This document shows, in pieces, positions 33,689 to 43,380 of a DNA stretch of 51,921 nt. Source of the stretch: an uncultured Alphaproteobacteria bacterium (GTDB taxonomy: Bacteria > Pseudomonadota > Alphaproteobacteria > Rickettsiales > Midichloriaceae); the NCBI GenBank assembly GCA_903887235.1, contig CAISOX010000097.1:1-51921 (forward strand). The letters run 5' to 3'. The stretch's first letter is position 1, and each line of letters opens with the position of its first letter. The translations under genes were made by a program, and so were the position numbers. The notes beneath the pieces are model-generated. The model was not told the origin of the DNA, searched no databases, and was given only the letters and a program-made list of their open reading frames with translations.

Positions 33689-36600
33689 TTATAAGCATAT
33701 AAGCTCTTTTTGGTAAAAACTTAATATTTTACAACTAATTTTTTTGTTAGGATAAATATGAGAAATACATTGTTTATATATCTCTAATTGCCTGCTATAC
33801 TCATCTGGTATATTAAATTTAGAGAGTATTTTTGCTTTATCTGCTTTAATTTCAATAATTTCAATATTATCATCTTTTACAATTAACTTATCAATTTTTA
33901 TAATGGTGTCGGTTTTAGCGGCCAAATTATTTATACTTACTTCAGATAATACTTCATTTATAAAAATATCAGGAAATTTATGAATAATCTCTTTTGCAAT
34001 TGATTTTATTTCTTCGATTTCCCTTTTAGGTATTGAATTAAATGAGCTATTATTAGCTAAATTTGCAATATAATTTGTAAAATTTTCCGTAGGAATTTTG
34101 GATGCATCAGATAAAATTTGGTGTATGAAATTTCCTCTTGCTACTGAAAGATTTGAATATAGTTGATTTTCCAAAGAGGCAATTTCTTTTTTCTCAATAT
34201 TTTTCACAATATAATCCTCCTTATAGTAAGAAGGTAATTCAAGATTTTCCAAAACTAAATCTACATCTTTAAAGTGCTTTTGATCAGATATGCCAAGCTC
34301 AAAATATTTTACAAAATTATCCGCTAGTATAGTTTTTGCAATACTATACCAGCTATCTTTTTTATTACCACTTTCTCCAAAAATATATAATTCATCTTCG
34401 GCACGAGTCATTGCAACATATAATAACCTTAAACTTTCCTGTTTTAATTTTACTTTTCGCTGATTTATAATCTCCTTAATTGTATTATTTTTATACTCAC
34501 TAACATGTGGTATTATGAGTTTTTCATTATGCCAAAAGAAATTTTCATTTGGCATATTTTCTGAATCCCCCGCATCTGCCAAAATTATTATAGGTGCTTG
34601 CAATCCTTTTGCAGCGTGTATAGTCATAATTTTAATACCTTCCGAATTATTATTATCAACATTGATATTGGAATTATATTGTAGCCAATTCAAAAAAACT
34701 TCTTTGCCACCTAACAGTTGTTTTTCAAATTCTAAAATTTTATCTAAGAAAATATCAATTATTTCCTGGCAATTGGTTCCAAATTCTTGAAAAAAATTAC
34801 TTATAAATTTATTTTTGTATAAAACGTCTGTATAAAAACCATACAACGATTGATTTTTGCAACATTCTTCAAGTTCTTTCAATAAATTTGATGTTTCGGG
34901 ATGAAGATTTCGCAGTCTGTTAAAAACATTTTGCTCATCCCTATTGTAAGATATCTTAAAAATTTGCTCTTCTGTAAAATTAAAAAACGCCGATTTTAAA
35001 AGGCATATTAAATTGAAATCATCCTCAGGTAATAGGAAAAATTTAATAATAGATAGCAAATCAAGAATTATAATATCATCGCTAAAATTTATTTTATTTT
35101 CTTCAGATATAGGAATACTGTTCTGTTTTAGAGTTTGGATTAGGCATTTCATTTTTTCAGATCTTTTACGAAATAATACCATTATGTCTTTGTGGATGAT
35201 TTTACCATCAGCACGATCTTGCTTTAATAAACGAGCTATAAAATTTGCTATTTCTTCTGCATTTGATAATTTATTATCAATAAAATCAGCATCTTTCTCA
35301 GGGATTTTCCAACAATTTTTTTCTCTAGTTTTTTTATTTGCAAGAGTGGAATGTTCAATTACCTTAACTATTCCATTTCCTGTTTTTATCGCTATATGAT
35401 TTAATTTATCAACAAAATCTATAGAATTGAAAATTTTGTCAACAGCTTCCAATATTTCTTTTTTTGAACGAAATGAATGACTTAATTCTAAACATTCCCA
35501 AGCCTTAGATACGTTTTTTAACTCCGTTTTATAAAATTGATTTATTGTTAAAAAATATTCAGGGTCAGCGCCTTGAAACCCATAAATTGATTGCTTATAA
35601 TCTCCTACAATAAAAATTGAGGAGTCAAAATTATAAGTACTTTTGATAATTTGTTGTAATAAGGTCCATTGCGCTTTGCTTATATCCTGAGCTTCATCAA
35701 TTAAGATGTGTGAAAAAGATAAATTAAGTGAATATAATAAAATTTCTGAATCCCCAGCTTCATTTAATATTTCTAAAGTTTGAATTACTAAATCATCATA
35801 TTCTAAATATCCTAATTTACCCTTTAATTCTTCATATTCACGAATAACCTCATTTAAAATTATAATTAAACATTCCATAAATTGCGCTTGTTCATAGGAG
35901 GATTTTTCCTCAAGAAATTCAATAATTCTGATTTGCTCTTTTTCACATTCTTCAATTAAATCTTTGTTCCTATCTCTAAATTGCTTGTTAAAAAGTCTTT
36001 TACTCACAGTTAGACTTTTTGTTAAAAAGCAGTCAAAATATTTTGACAAATTATCATTTTTAAACTGACTATCTCCATTAAGCCATAAGTGTATTATACT
36101 TATACACTCCTCATCCTTATTTTCTGCTACTAGAGATTTAAATCTTTGCGGAGTTTTTGAGATAAATTTATTAAACAAATCATTGTAGCATATTGCCCTT
36201 TCACTATTATAAAAGTCATACTGCTCATTTATTAAATCCATTATCGAATATTGCGAATTAATAAATTGGTAAATTTCTTGCTTATGGGAAATGATATCGC
36301 TAATCAGCTGTAACAAAGTATAATAATCATATTTTTTTGCTAAATTTCCAATAGAGAAATTAAGTTCGGGTTTGGTTTTTGAAAGGTTTATTACATTTTC
36401 CAGCGCCATTTCGATTAATCTTTTCCTATTGTACTCATCAATAATTTTAAGATTTTCCAATTTATCTTCATGTATAAATTGTGATTGATTTAATATATCA
36501 ACACATAATGAATGCAAAGTTTGTATTCTGATTTTATCAAAATTATTTAGATATGTATTATATAACTCCTTTGCTCTAAATATTTGAGATTGATTTATGT

Positions 36601-36886
36601 CTCTTTCAAACATATTTTTAATATGCTTTTTAAGCTCTTCATCACTATACAAGTGCCATTTTTTAAATTCGTCTTTTACTCTATTTAGCATTTCTCCTAT
36701 AGCTACATTAGTAAATGTAATGCACAATATGTTCTCAATTTGCTCACCATCTAAAAGTAACCGTAATATTCTATCTATTAGTGTTTTGGTTTTTCCAGTC
36801 CCTGCTGATGCGCTGAGATACACATTATTTTTGGGATCAGATGCTTTTCTTTGTATTTTTATGGAATTTGAAATATCTTGATTCAT
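33689..36886 (-). CDS. addA: Double-strand break repair helicase-nuclease AddA
   Basis: AddA is the UvrD-like helicase-nuclease subunit of AddAB, the alphaproteobacterial RecBCD counterpart. Helicase motifs appear in order: Walker A SASAGTGKTKT (residues 25-34), motif II LIDEAQDISKAQW, motif III VGDYKQSIYGFQGAD, and then MTIHAAKGLQAP and LLYVAMTRAEDELYI. The C-terminal RecB-type nuclease is present but slightly divergent: KIDK for the usual G-x-IDR, EIKAD for D-Y-K-T, then QLEIYKQ. At 1065 residues it is complete. addB is not adjacent; it normally sits immediately upstream. The stop codon coincides with the edge of a MITE. Confidence 0.93.
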   Translation of the reverse strand: MNQDISNSIKIQRKASDPKNNVYLSASAGTGKTKTLIDRILRLLLDGEQIENILCITFTNVAIGEMLNRVKDEFKKWHLYSDEELKKHIKNMFERDINQSQIFRAKELYNTYLNNFDKIRIQTLHSLCVDILNQSQFIHEDKLENLKIIDEYNRKRLIEMALENVINLSKTKPELNFSIGNLAKKYDYYTLLQLISDIISHKQEIYQFINSQYSIMDLINEQYDFYNSERAICYNDLFNKFISKTPQRFKSLVAENKDEECISIIHLWLNGDSQFKNDNLSKYFDCFLTKSLTVSKRLFNKQFRDRNKDLIEECEKEQIRIIEFLEEKSSYEQAQFMECLIIILNEVIREYEELKGKLGYLEYDDLVIQTLEILNEAGDSEILLYSLNLSFSHILIDEAQDISKAQWTLLQQIIKSTYNFDSSIFIVGDYKQSIYGFQGADPEYFLTINQFYKTELKNVSKAWECLELSHSFRSKKEILEAVDKIFNSIDFVDKLNHIAIKTGNGIVKVIEHSTLANKKTREKNCWKIPEKDADFIDNKLSNAEEIANFIARLLKQDRADGKIIHKDIMVLFRKRSEKMKCLIQTLKQNSIPISEENKINFSDDIIILDLLSIIKFFLLPEDDFNLICLLKSAFFNFTEEQIFKISYNRDEQNVFNRLRNLHPETSNLLKELEECCKNQSLYGFYTDVLYKNKFISNFFQEFGTNCQEIIDIFLDKILEFEKQLLGGKEVFLNWLQYNSNINVDNNNSEGIKIMTIHAAKGLQAPIIILADAGDSENMPNENFFWHNEKLIIPHVSEYKNNTIKEIINQRKVKLKQESLRLLYVAMTRAEDELYIFGESGNKKDSWYSIAKTILADNFVKYFELGISDQKHFKDVDLVLENLELPSYYKEDYIVKNIEKKEIASLENQLYSNLSVARGNFIHQILSDASKIPTENFTNYIANLANNSSFNSIPKREIEEIKSIAKEIIHKFPDIFINEVLSEVSINNLAAKTDTIIKIDKLIVKDDNIEIIEIKADKAKILSKFNIPDEYSRQLEIYKQCISHIYPNKKISCKILSFYQKELICL

Positions 36887-36975
36887 TCGTTTTGCTTCAA
36901 TTAATCAAATGTATGCTTGCAATAACTGAAGTTAGCATTTAAATTATCAAGCGTACAACAAATAAACGATATTAA

Positions 36976-37995
36976 ATGGTTAAGATTAATATTGCAATCA
37001 ATGGAATAGGCAGAATAGGGAAAAATGTTTTTAGAAGATATTTTGAAGATAGATATGAAAATTTAAATTTAGTAGCCATCAATCTTGGGGAGTCTAATGT
37101 GCAGTCTAAGTTGCATTTATTGAAGTACGATTCTATACATGGAACTTTTAATAGTATCAAGAAAATAGAAGAAAACAAAATTTTTGTACAAGAGCAATCA
37201 GTAGAAATCATTAAAAAAAGAGCTATAAATAATATTAATTGGAAGAATTACAATGTAGATTTAGTTTTAGAATGCACTGGAAATTTTAATAGTAAGGAAT
37301 TATCATCACAACATATTGAGCAAGGCGCTAAAAAAGTTTTGGTATCAGCACCTTGTGAAGGGGCTGATAATACAATAATTTTAGGAGTAAATCATGACAA
37401 GCTCACTTCAGAGGACAAAGTTATTTCAATTGGTTCGTGCACAACAAATTGTTTAGCACCTATTGCAAAAATTCTTGATGAAAATTTTGGAATTAAAAGT
37501 GGCTTCATGACTACTATTCATTCATACACTAACGACCAGAGAATAATTGATGGTGGACATAATGATTTAAGAAGAGCTAGAGCCGCTGCTATGTCAATAA
37601 TTCCTACTACCACAGGGGCTGCAAAATCAATAGGATTAATTCTTCCTAATTTGAAGGGGAAATTAGATGGTGCGGCAGTAAGAGTTCCAACTCCAAACGT
37701 TTCAATGATTGATTTTAGTTTTATTTCGAATAAAGATATATCTGTTACAGAAATAAATGAGGCTATGAGACAAAATTCAAAAGATAATTACAAAGGAATT
37801 GTAGAAATTGCCGAGGATGAACTTGTTTCAATCGATTTTAATCATACAACGGCTAGTGCAATTTTTGATATTGGCGAAACAAAAGTTATAGATAAAAATT
37901 TTGGTAGGGTAGTTGCTTGGTATGATAATGAATGGGCATTTTCATGTAGAATGCTAGAAGTTGCAAACTTAATGGCTAAAGGCTTTAAGGTATAA
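36976..37995 (+). CDS. gapA: Glyceraldehyde-3-phosphate dehydrogenase
   Basis: This is a 339-residue phosphorylating GAPDH interconverting glyceraldehyde-3-phosphate and 1,3-bisphosphoglycerate. The Rossmann start is INGIGRIGKNVFR. The catalytic SCTTNC has Cys155, and TTIHSYTNDQ and WYDNEWAFSCRM are intact. At the end of strand beta-B the sequence is AINLGES, without the Asp found in AINDLG-type NAD-binding loops, so relaxed cofactor choice (NADP use) is possible. It leads the gapA-pgk pair, 6 bases apart, and a run of plus-strand genes up to murD. With glpX in the same window, a gluconeogenic direction is plausible. Confidence 0.96.
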   Translation: MVKINIAINGIGRIGKNVFRRYFEDRYENLNLVAINLGESNVQSKLHLLKYDSIHGTFNSIKKIEENKIFVQEQSVEIIKKRAINNINWKNYNVDLVLECTGNFNSKELSSQHIEQGAKKVLVSAPCEGADNTIILGVNHDKLTSEDKVISIGSCTTNCLAPIAKILDENFGIKSGFMTTIHSYTNDQRIIDGGHNDLRRARAAAMSIIPTTTGAAKSIGLILPNLKGKLDGAAVRVPTPNVSMIDFSFISNKDISVTEINEAMRQNSKDNYKGIVEIAEDELVSIDFNHTTASAIFDIGETKVIDKNFGRVVAWYDNEWAFSCRMLEVANLMAKGFKV

Positions 37996-38001
37996 TGGAA
38001 T

Positions 38002-39195
38002 ATGAATACAATAAATTTAAAAAATATAAGTGATATTAGTTTAAACGATAAAAAGATTTTTTTAAGATGTGATTTAAATGTCCCATTTGATGATAATAAA
38101 GTTTTGTTGGACGATACTAGAATTAACAATATCGCACCTACAATTCAATATTTGTTACAAAAAAAGGCAAAAGTGATTATAGCAAGCCACTTTGGTAGAC
38201 CTAATGGAGAATATAAAGAGGAATTATCATTAAAAAAATTGATTCCATATTTAGAAGAATATCTAAAAGTTAAAGTTATATTTATAAATGATATATTGTC
38301 AGAAAATAGCATAGCTCGTGCTAATGATTTAAAAAGCGGGGAAATAATATTACTAGAAAATCTTCGATTTTATAAAGAAGAGCAATCAAATGATATGCAA
38401 TTTGGGCAAAAATTAAGTCAATATGCAGATATTTATGTAAACGATGCTTTTTCATGTTGCCATAGAGAGCACGCGTCTATTGACGCTATAACACAATTTC
38501 TTCCTTCGTACGCAGGTTTATTGCTTGTAAATGAATTGAAAAATTTAAATTACGTCTTTAGCAAAAACACCAGACCTCAGGCATTAATTATAGGTGGCAA
38601 AAAAATTTCAACAAAGATTCGAATATTGGAGCACCTAGCAAATAAAATGGATACGGTATTTATTGCTGGAGCTATGGTTAATAATTTTCTGAAAGCTTTA
38701 GGTTATGAAATAGGCACTTCATTTTATGAAGCAGATTATGTTGAGCATGCTAAAAACATATACGAAAAATATAAAGAAAAAATAATACTTCCTAATGATT
38801 TTGTGGGAAAAAATGAGAATAATAAGCTATTTATTAAAGATATAGGAGATATATCACCTGGAGATTGCATGCTAGATATTGGACCGGGTAGTTGTCAAAA
38901 ATTATGTGACATTATTAAAAATTCAAAAGCTGTAATATGGAACGGGCCCATAGGATTTTATGAGGAACAACAATTTGCTGTTAGCAGTTTGTATATTGCA
39001 AGGTCTATAGCTTATCACACACAAAAAAATAGTATTATAAGTGTTATTGGAGGTGGCGATGCCGTAGCTGCTGTTAAGCTATCGGGATTGCAAGACTGTT
39101 TTTCATATATTTCTACTGGAGGTGGAGCTTTTTTAGAATTGCTTGAAAAAGGGGATTTAATAGGATTTAAAAACTTAAAGAGCAAAAAACCATGA
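38002..39195 (+). CDS. pgk: Phosphoglycerate kinase
   Basis: PGK transfers phosphate between 1,3-bisphosphoglycerate and ADP. The N-lobe shows FLRCDLNVPFDD and then IIASHFGRPNGEYKEELSL, with the substrate-binding arginines, and VNDAFSCCHREHASI. The C-lobe carries the nucleotide part: WNGPIGFYEE and the GGGDAVAA loop, then YISTGGGAFLELLEKG. At 397 residues it is standard size. The start follows gapA by 6 bases, and the stop overlaps queC by 4 bases, so glycolytic and queuosine genes share a transcript here. Confidence 0.97.
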   Translation: MNTINLKNISDISLNDKKIFLRCDLNVPFDDNKVLLDDTRINNIAPTIQYLLQKKAKVIIASHFGRPNGEYKEELSLKKLIPYLEEYLKVKVIFINDILSENSIARANDLKSGEIILLENLRFYKEEQSNDMQFGQKLSQYADIYVNDAFSCCHREHASIDAITQFLPSYAGLLLVNELKNLNYVFSKNTRPQALIIGGKKISTKIRILEHLANKMDTVFIAGAMVNNFLKALGYEIGTSFYEADYVEHAKNIYEKYKEKIILPNDFVGKNENNKLFIKDIGDISPGDCMLDIGPGSCQKLCDIIKNSKAVIWNGPIGFYEEQQFAVSSLYIARSIAYHTQKNSIISVIGGGDAVAAVKLSGLQDCFSYISTGGGAFLELLEKGDLIGFKNLKSKKP

Positions 39196-39881
39196 AAAAT
39201 GCTATAGTATTACTGAGCGGTGGATTAGATTCTTCTACCATGCTTGCCATCGTTAAGGAAAAGGGATATGACCCCTATTGCATAAGTTTTGACTACGGTC
39301 AAAAGCAATCAATTGAATTGCAATTTGCTAAAAAAGCCGCATATGCAATTGCTCCAAAAGCCATACATCTGATTGTGAAAATTGATTTGAAAATTTTTGG
39401 CAAATCTGCAATTACTGGTGATATTGAAGTGCCTAAACATAGAACTGAAGCTGAAATTTTAAGCGGTATACCAGTAACGTATGTGCCAGCTAGAAATACA
39501 ATATTTTTGTCCTATGCTCTGGCATATGCTGAAGTTTTACCTGCTAATGATATATTTATAGGTGCAAATATACTTGATTATAGTGGTTATCCCGATTGTA
39601 GACCAGCTTATATAGAAGCATATAATACACTTGCAAATTTGGCTTTATCAAGAGCAGTACAAGGAGAAAAAATCACGATTCATACGCCTCTTCTACAACT
39701 TAATAAAACTCAAATCATTGAGGAAGGACTGAGATTGGGAGTAGATTATTCAAATACTTTTTCTTGCTATAGCCCATCTATTGATGATCACGCTTGTGGA
39801 GGATGTGATGCATGCACTCTAAGACTGAATGCATTCAAAAGTATGAAACTGGAAGATCCAATAACATATAGTAGGAGGTAA
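39192..39881 (+). CDS. queC: 7-cyano-7-deazaguanine synthase QueC
   Basis: QueC makes preQ0 from 7-carboxy-7-deazaguanine with ATP and ammonia, in queuosine tRNA modification. The PP-loop SGGLDSS (residues 9-15) and the FDYGQKQ segment are intact. VPARNTIFLSYALAYAE is typical, and the zinc site uses cysteines in FSCYSPS and HACGGCDACTLR. Length is the usual 229. The ATG overlaps the pgk stop (ATGA). queF follows after 4 bases, so the last two steps to preQ1 are encoded together. Confidence 0.96.
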   Translation: MKNAIVLLSGGLDSSTMLAIVKEKGYDPYCISFDYGQKQSIELQFAKKAAYAIAPKAIHLIVKIDLKIFGKSAITGDIEVPKHRTEAEILSGIPVTYVPARNTIFLSYALAYAEVLPANDIFIGANILDYSGYPDCRPAYIEAYNTLANLALSRAVQGEKITIHTPLLQLNKTQIIEEGLRLGVDYSNTFSCYSPSIDDHACGGCDACTLRLNAFKSMKLEDPITYSRR

Positions 39882-39885
39882 TTTT

Positions 39886-40695
39886 ATGATGGCTGATTTG
39901 TCACCACTTGGAAAAAAATCTACTTATGTAGATGAATATGATAATTCATTGATATTCCCTATTAAAAGGGCAACAAAAAGAAAAGAAATTGGCATTAACA
40001 AAAAGACGCCTCCATTTTATGGTTATGATATTTTTAATGCATATGAGCTCTCATGGCTAGCACCGAATGGTAGGCCAGAAATCGCTACTGCAGAAATAAT
40101 ATATTCATGTAGATCAGAGTATTTAGTGGAATCTAAATCCCTAAAATTATATCTAAATTCATTTAATAATACTGTTTTTAATTCTTTAAATCACGTAGAA
40201 GAAACTATTAAATGTGATTTATCAAATAAACTAAAAACTGATGTGTTGGTAAAATTAATTGATATTAATCAACAAATTATTTCATTTTTGCCTGAGGGCG
40301 AAAATATTGATGAATACTATAATCAAAACTCTATCGATCCCACTATTGGCACTATCAATGGAATAACTGTTAAAAATGAGAATATATATAGTAATTTGTT
40401 AAAATCCAATTGTCCTGTAACCTTTCAACCAGATTGGGGAACGTTGATGATTACTTACACGGGACCTAAGATCAATCGTTTTACGCTTTTAAATTATATT
40501 CTTTCATTAAGAAATTTAAACGAATTCCACGAGCAATGTATAGAAAAAATATACATGGAAATAGACAAAAGCTGTAAACCAAATTATTTGCAGGTTTATG
40601 GGAGGTATACTAGAAGAGGTGGGATAGATATAAACCCTTATAGATCGACAATGGATTATCCAGTACCTCCAAATATTAGAACCTTCAGACAATGA
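39886..40695 (+). CDS. queF: NADPH-dependent 7-cyano-7-deazaguanine reductase QueF, long type
   Basis: QueF reduces the nitrile of preQ0 to the amine preQ1. At 269 residues it is the bimodular (YqfB/E. coli-like) form. The catalytic cysteine lies in KSNCPVTFQPDWG (C176). The substrate-binding ESKSLKLYLNSFN segment sits near residue 82 and the FHEQC motif near 214-218. GGRYTRRGGID-type residues near the end are also present (VYGRYTRRGGIDINPYRS). An AGGAGG-type site sits just before the ATG at 39886; a second ATG follows directly. It lies directly downstream of queC. Confidence 0.95.
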   Translation: MMADLSPLGKKSTYVDEYDNSLIFPIKRATKRKEIGINKKTPPFYGYDIFNAYELSWLAPNGRPEIATAEIIYSCRSEYLVESKSLKLYLNSFNNTVFNSLNHVEETIKCDLSNKLKTDVLVKLIDINQQIISFLPEGENIDEYYNQNSIDPTIGTINGITVKNENIYSNLLKSNCPVTFQPDWGTLMITYTGPKINRFTLLNYILSLRNLNEFHEQCIEKIYMEIDKSCKPNYLQVYGRYTRRGGIDINPYRSTMDYPVPPNIRTFRQ

Positions 40696-40713
40696 TTAGG
40701 TACTTTGATTAAA

Positions 40714-41088
40714 ATGAAATTATCTAATTACCAAATTGGATTAAATGCTGAAATTATCACAAGCAATTATTTAAAAAATAAAGGGTATAGTATTTTCAAA
40801 CACAGGTATAAAACAATATATGGTGAAATTGATTTAATAGCATATAAAAATGATTTGTTGATATTTGTTGAGGTCAAAACCAGAAAAACCATCCCTAATT
40901 ACGATATTATATTGAATAAACAGAAAAGTAGGTCCTGTGAAGTTGCAATGTATTTCCTATCCCAATATCATCAATTTAAAAATTTTCAGATGAGATTTGA
41001 TTGTTTTTTGATTGATAAATATGGTAGATTTAAATATATAGAGAATGCATGGGGAGTGAGTGAAAACCAATTAATGGGAGTTTTATGA
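40714..41088 (+). CDS. YraN/UPF0102-family putative endonuclease
   Basis: This is a small single-domain protein of the PD-(D/E)XK nuclease-like UPF0102 family. It has the expected order: an N-terminal G-L-N-A-E helix (residues 7-11), then YKTIYGEIDLIAYK with the acidic metal ligand, and LIFVEVKTRK with the E-x-K pair. Start choice is uncertain: the ATG at 40714 fits the family N-terminus, while a TTG at 40705 has AGG better placed. The stop overlaps the murD ATG (ATGA). Its cellular role is not established for the family. Confidence 0.85.
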   Translation: MKLSNYQIGLNAEIITSNYLKNKGYSIFKHRYKTIYGEIDLIAYKNDLLIFVEVKTRKTIPNYDIILNKQKSRSCEVAMYFLSQYHQFKNFQMRFDCFLIDKYGRFKYIENAWGVSENQLMGVL

Positions 41089-42482
41089 TAGATTTGACCA
41101 ACTTTAATAATTGCAAAATTGGAATATTCGGTTTGGGTAAAACAGGTGTTGATTCTCTCAATGCCTTTTTAACAAAAAATACTCAGATCTTTGCATGGGA
41201 TGATAATAAGGAAAACATTTTACGCATCAAAAAAACAATAAATAAGGATAAGGATAAGGATAAGGATAAGAATATTCATTTTTCTAATGTAATTGATCCG
41301 TTCGATGTTAAGAAATTAGATTTTGTAATAGTAAGTCCTGGCGTTCCTAATCGATATCCTACTCTGCATAAAATATTTTCAATTTGCGAAAGATACAAAA
41401 TTCCAATTATCACAGATATTGATATATTATTTAAAGCCTGCCCGGTGGCTAATTATATTGGAGTTACTGGAACAAATGGTAAATCAACCACAGCATCTCT
41501 AATCTATCACATTTTAAGTGCCAATAATTACAAATCAGCTCTAGGAGGTAATATCGGAACTCCTGTGTTAAGTCTTCCACATTTCAATAGTGCAACAGAG
41601 CATTATGTTATTGAACTATCATCTTATCAACTTGATTTAATGAGCAATTATAAATTCAATATTGCATCACTTCTCAGTATTACCCCTGATCATTTAGATA
41701 GATACGAGACCTTTGAGGATTACAAAAATGCTAAAACAAAAATATTTCATAATCAAAATGAAAATGATTTTGCTGTAATATCATTGAATAATGAAGTTAA
41801 TAGAGCAATTTTTAAAGAACTCAAGCTGATAAACAAGCAGAAAATTATACCAGTATCTAGTAAAGAAGCTTTAGAAGGCGGTATCTCTGTGATAAATGAC
41901 AAAATTTATGATAATTATTTTGAGCATAAAATTTTTAACCTCAAGGTACCTAATAGTTTAATTGGTTCCCATAATGCTGAAAACATAGCTATAGCATATG
42001 CAGCAGCTAGAGCACTTAAAATTGAACCTGTAAACATTGTTAATTCACTCAATTCATTCATTGGATTGACTCATAGAATGGAATTGTTTTTTCAAACTAG
42101 CAACTTAACTTTTATCAATGATAGTAAAGCTACAAATATTGCTTCTTGTAAAGAAGCGTTAGACTCCTTTAAAGATATTTACTGGATTGCAGGAGGGATA
42201 TTTAAAGAAAAAAGCACAAATGAGCTTGGCAATCACCTTAAAGAAGTGAGACATTGCTATTTAGTTGGCAAAGATGCAGACAAGTTTATGCAAATATTGG
42301 AAGAGAATAAGATACCATACTCTACTAGCAAAACAATTGAAAACGCTTTAAGTGAAATCAGAGATACAGTCAAAAATGGCACTATCCTGCTTTCTCCTTG
42401 TTGCTCTTCGTTCGACCAATGGAAAAATTTTGAAGAAAGGGGTGAGAGATTTAAAAGTTTGGTTTCTGATATGTTTCTCTAA
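41085..42482 (+). CDS. murD: UDP-N-acetylmuramoylalanine-D-glutamate ligase MurD
   Basis: MurD adds D-glutamate to UDP-MurNAc-L-Ala in peptidoglycan synthesis. Visible are the N-terminal Rossmann start (IGIFGLGKTGVDS), the ATP loop GVTGTNGKSTT near residues 127-137, the central H-x-x-R-x-E region ITPDHLDRYETF, GLTHRMELF and INDSKATN. At 465 residues it is complete. Between residues 53 and 62 a KDKDKDKDK run comes from a GGATAA hexamer repeated about four times (41243-41270), an in-frame microsatellite in a surface loop of the N-domain. The presence of murD argues for a peptidoglycan pathway. Confidence 0.96.
   Translation: MIDLTNFNNCKIGIFGLGKTGVDSLNAFLTKNTQIFAWDDNKENILRIKKTINKDKDKDKDKNIHFSNVIDPFDVKKLDFVIVSPGVPNRYPTLHKIFSICERYKIPIITDIDILFKACPVANYIGVTGTNGKSTTASLIYHILSANNYKSALGGNIGTPVLSLPHFNSATEHYVIELSSYQLDLMSNYKFNIASLLSITPDHLDRYETFEDYKNAKTKIFHNQNENDFAVISLNNEVNRAIFKELKLINKQKIIPVSSKEALEGGISVINDKIYDNYFEHKIFNLKVPNSLIGSHNAENIAIAYAAARALKIEPVNIVNSLNSFIGLTHRMELFFQTSNLTFINDSKATNIASCKEALDSFKDIYWIAGGIFKEKSTNELGNHLKEVRHCYLVGKDADKFMQILEENKIPYSTSKTIENALSEIRDTVKNGTILLSPCCSSFDQWKNFEERGERFKSLVSDMFL
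41243..41270 (+). repeat. GGATAA hexanucleotide microsatellite inside murD
   Basis: About four and a half copies of TAAGGA in tandem encode alternating Lys-Asp. Slippage by whole units would add or remove two residues without breaking the frame. Confidence 0.85.
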
Positions 42483-42501
42483 AGCGTTTTGACATTATCT
42501 C

Positions 42502-42555
42502 AAAAATTAACAAAAAGACTCAATTTAAATGTTAAATTATTTTAAGCGACTGGCA
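42502..42555 (+). mobile_element. 3' partial copy of the TACCAAT MITE
   Basis: The segment CAAAAAGACTCAATTTAAAT through TTAAATTATTTTAAGCGAC and TGGCA matches the last 50-odd bases of the element ending at 33688 with few changes. The 5' half is absent. It lies between the convergent murD and metalloprotease genes. Confidence 0.7.
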
Positions 42556-42573
42556 TAACTACCTGAATAAATA

Positions 42574-43380
42574 TCATATATCCTTTATTGATTTCACAGC
42601 TTTAGTCCATTTTGATTTATTATCACGATTATCACCATGTAGTTTTTGCACTTTTTGCTCTGCCCATTTATGATTGATATCTTGAACTTGTTTGATATAG
42701 CTTTTAGTGAAATTTACTATATTAGCATCTAATCTATCTTGCATTAACGCACCTAAAGTTTGCTCCACCCAAGTCATAGAATTGATTAATGCTTTACCGA
42801 TATCTTCCAAATTATATTTATATTTGGTTTGGTAGCCAGAGACCTCTTTAGCCTCTGCAAATAATTGAAAAAACCTTGCAAATAATTCAGAATTATGTTG
42901 GTTAACACTATACCTTACCACCTGCTTTACCAACACATCGTTTATGGCATTTTTGACAGTTATAATATTATTATCGTTTTGAAAATCACGATGGAGAAAT
43001 GCAACAAAGTGATTTAAATCTAAATTAAGCTCTTGTTCAATCATATGTGCAATCTCATGAATTATGACATTATATTCTATTTTTTTTATAGTTATTATAT
43101 AATGCTTATCTCTCCTAAAATTATTCAATACAGAATCTATAAGTGGCTCCTTAATGGTTCTGCAATTACCTTCATCTAGATCAAATTTTGTTTTCTCTTT
43201 AATGTCGAATTTTAAACTATTTTGCAGTGCCTTAGTTGCAACTAAATCTAATAAATTTTTAAATATGGCATACTGATACAGATGCTTAATATGCTCTATA
43301 AACCTAATCTTGATCTCATCACACTCAGCTACAGTCTGTTCTTTAATGATGTTAATCACATCCAACTTTGTTAATCTCAT
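42574..43380 (-). CDS. Putative zinc metalloprotease (HExxH, gluzincin-like), unknown family
   Basis: A 268-residue soluble protein with no signal peptide. The zinc motif HEIAH (H108, E109, H112) lies in VIIHEIAHMIEQ. A second candidate ligand, E165, lies in NSELFARFFQ, the position and form expected of a gluzincin third ligand (H-E-x-x-H plus E about 53 residues on). The flanks are rich in helices and the last 40 residues are strongly basic. No named family is recognised. The start overlaps the AtpI-like stop by one base (TAATG). It is the last gene of a histidine kinase/AtpI-like/protease operon. Confidence 0.8.
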   Translation of the reverse strand: MRLTKLDVINIIKEQTVAECDEIKIRFIEHIKHLYQYAIFKNLLDLVATKALQNSLKFDIKEKTKFDLDEGNCRTIKEPLIDSVLNNFRRDKHYIITIKKIEYNVIIHEIAHMIEQELNLDLNHFVAFLHRDFQNDNNIITVKNAINDVLVKQVVRYSVNQHNSELFARFFQLFAEAKEVSGYQTKYKYNLEDIGKALINSMTWVEQTLGALMQDRLDANIVNFTKSYIKQVQDINHKWAEQKVQKLHGDNRDNKSKWTKAVKSIKDI

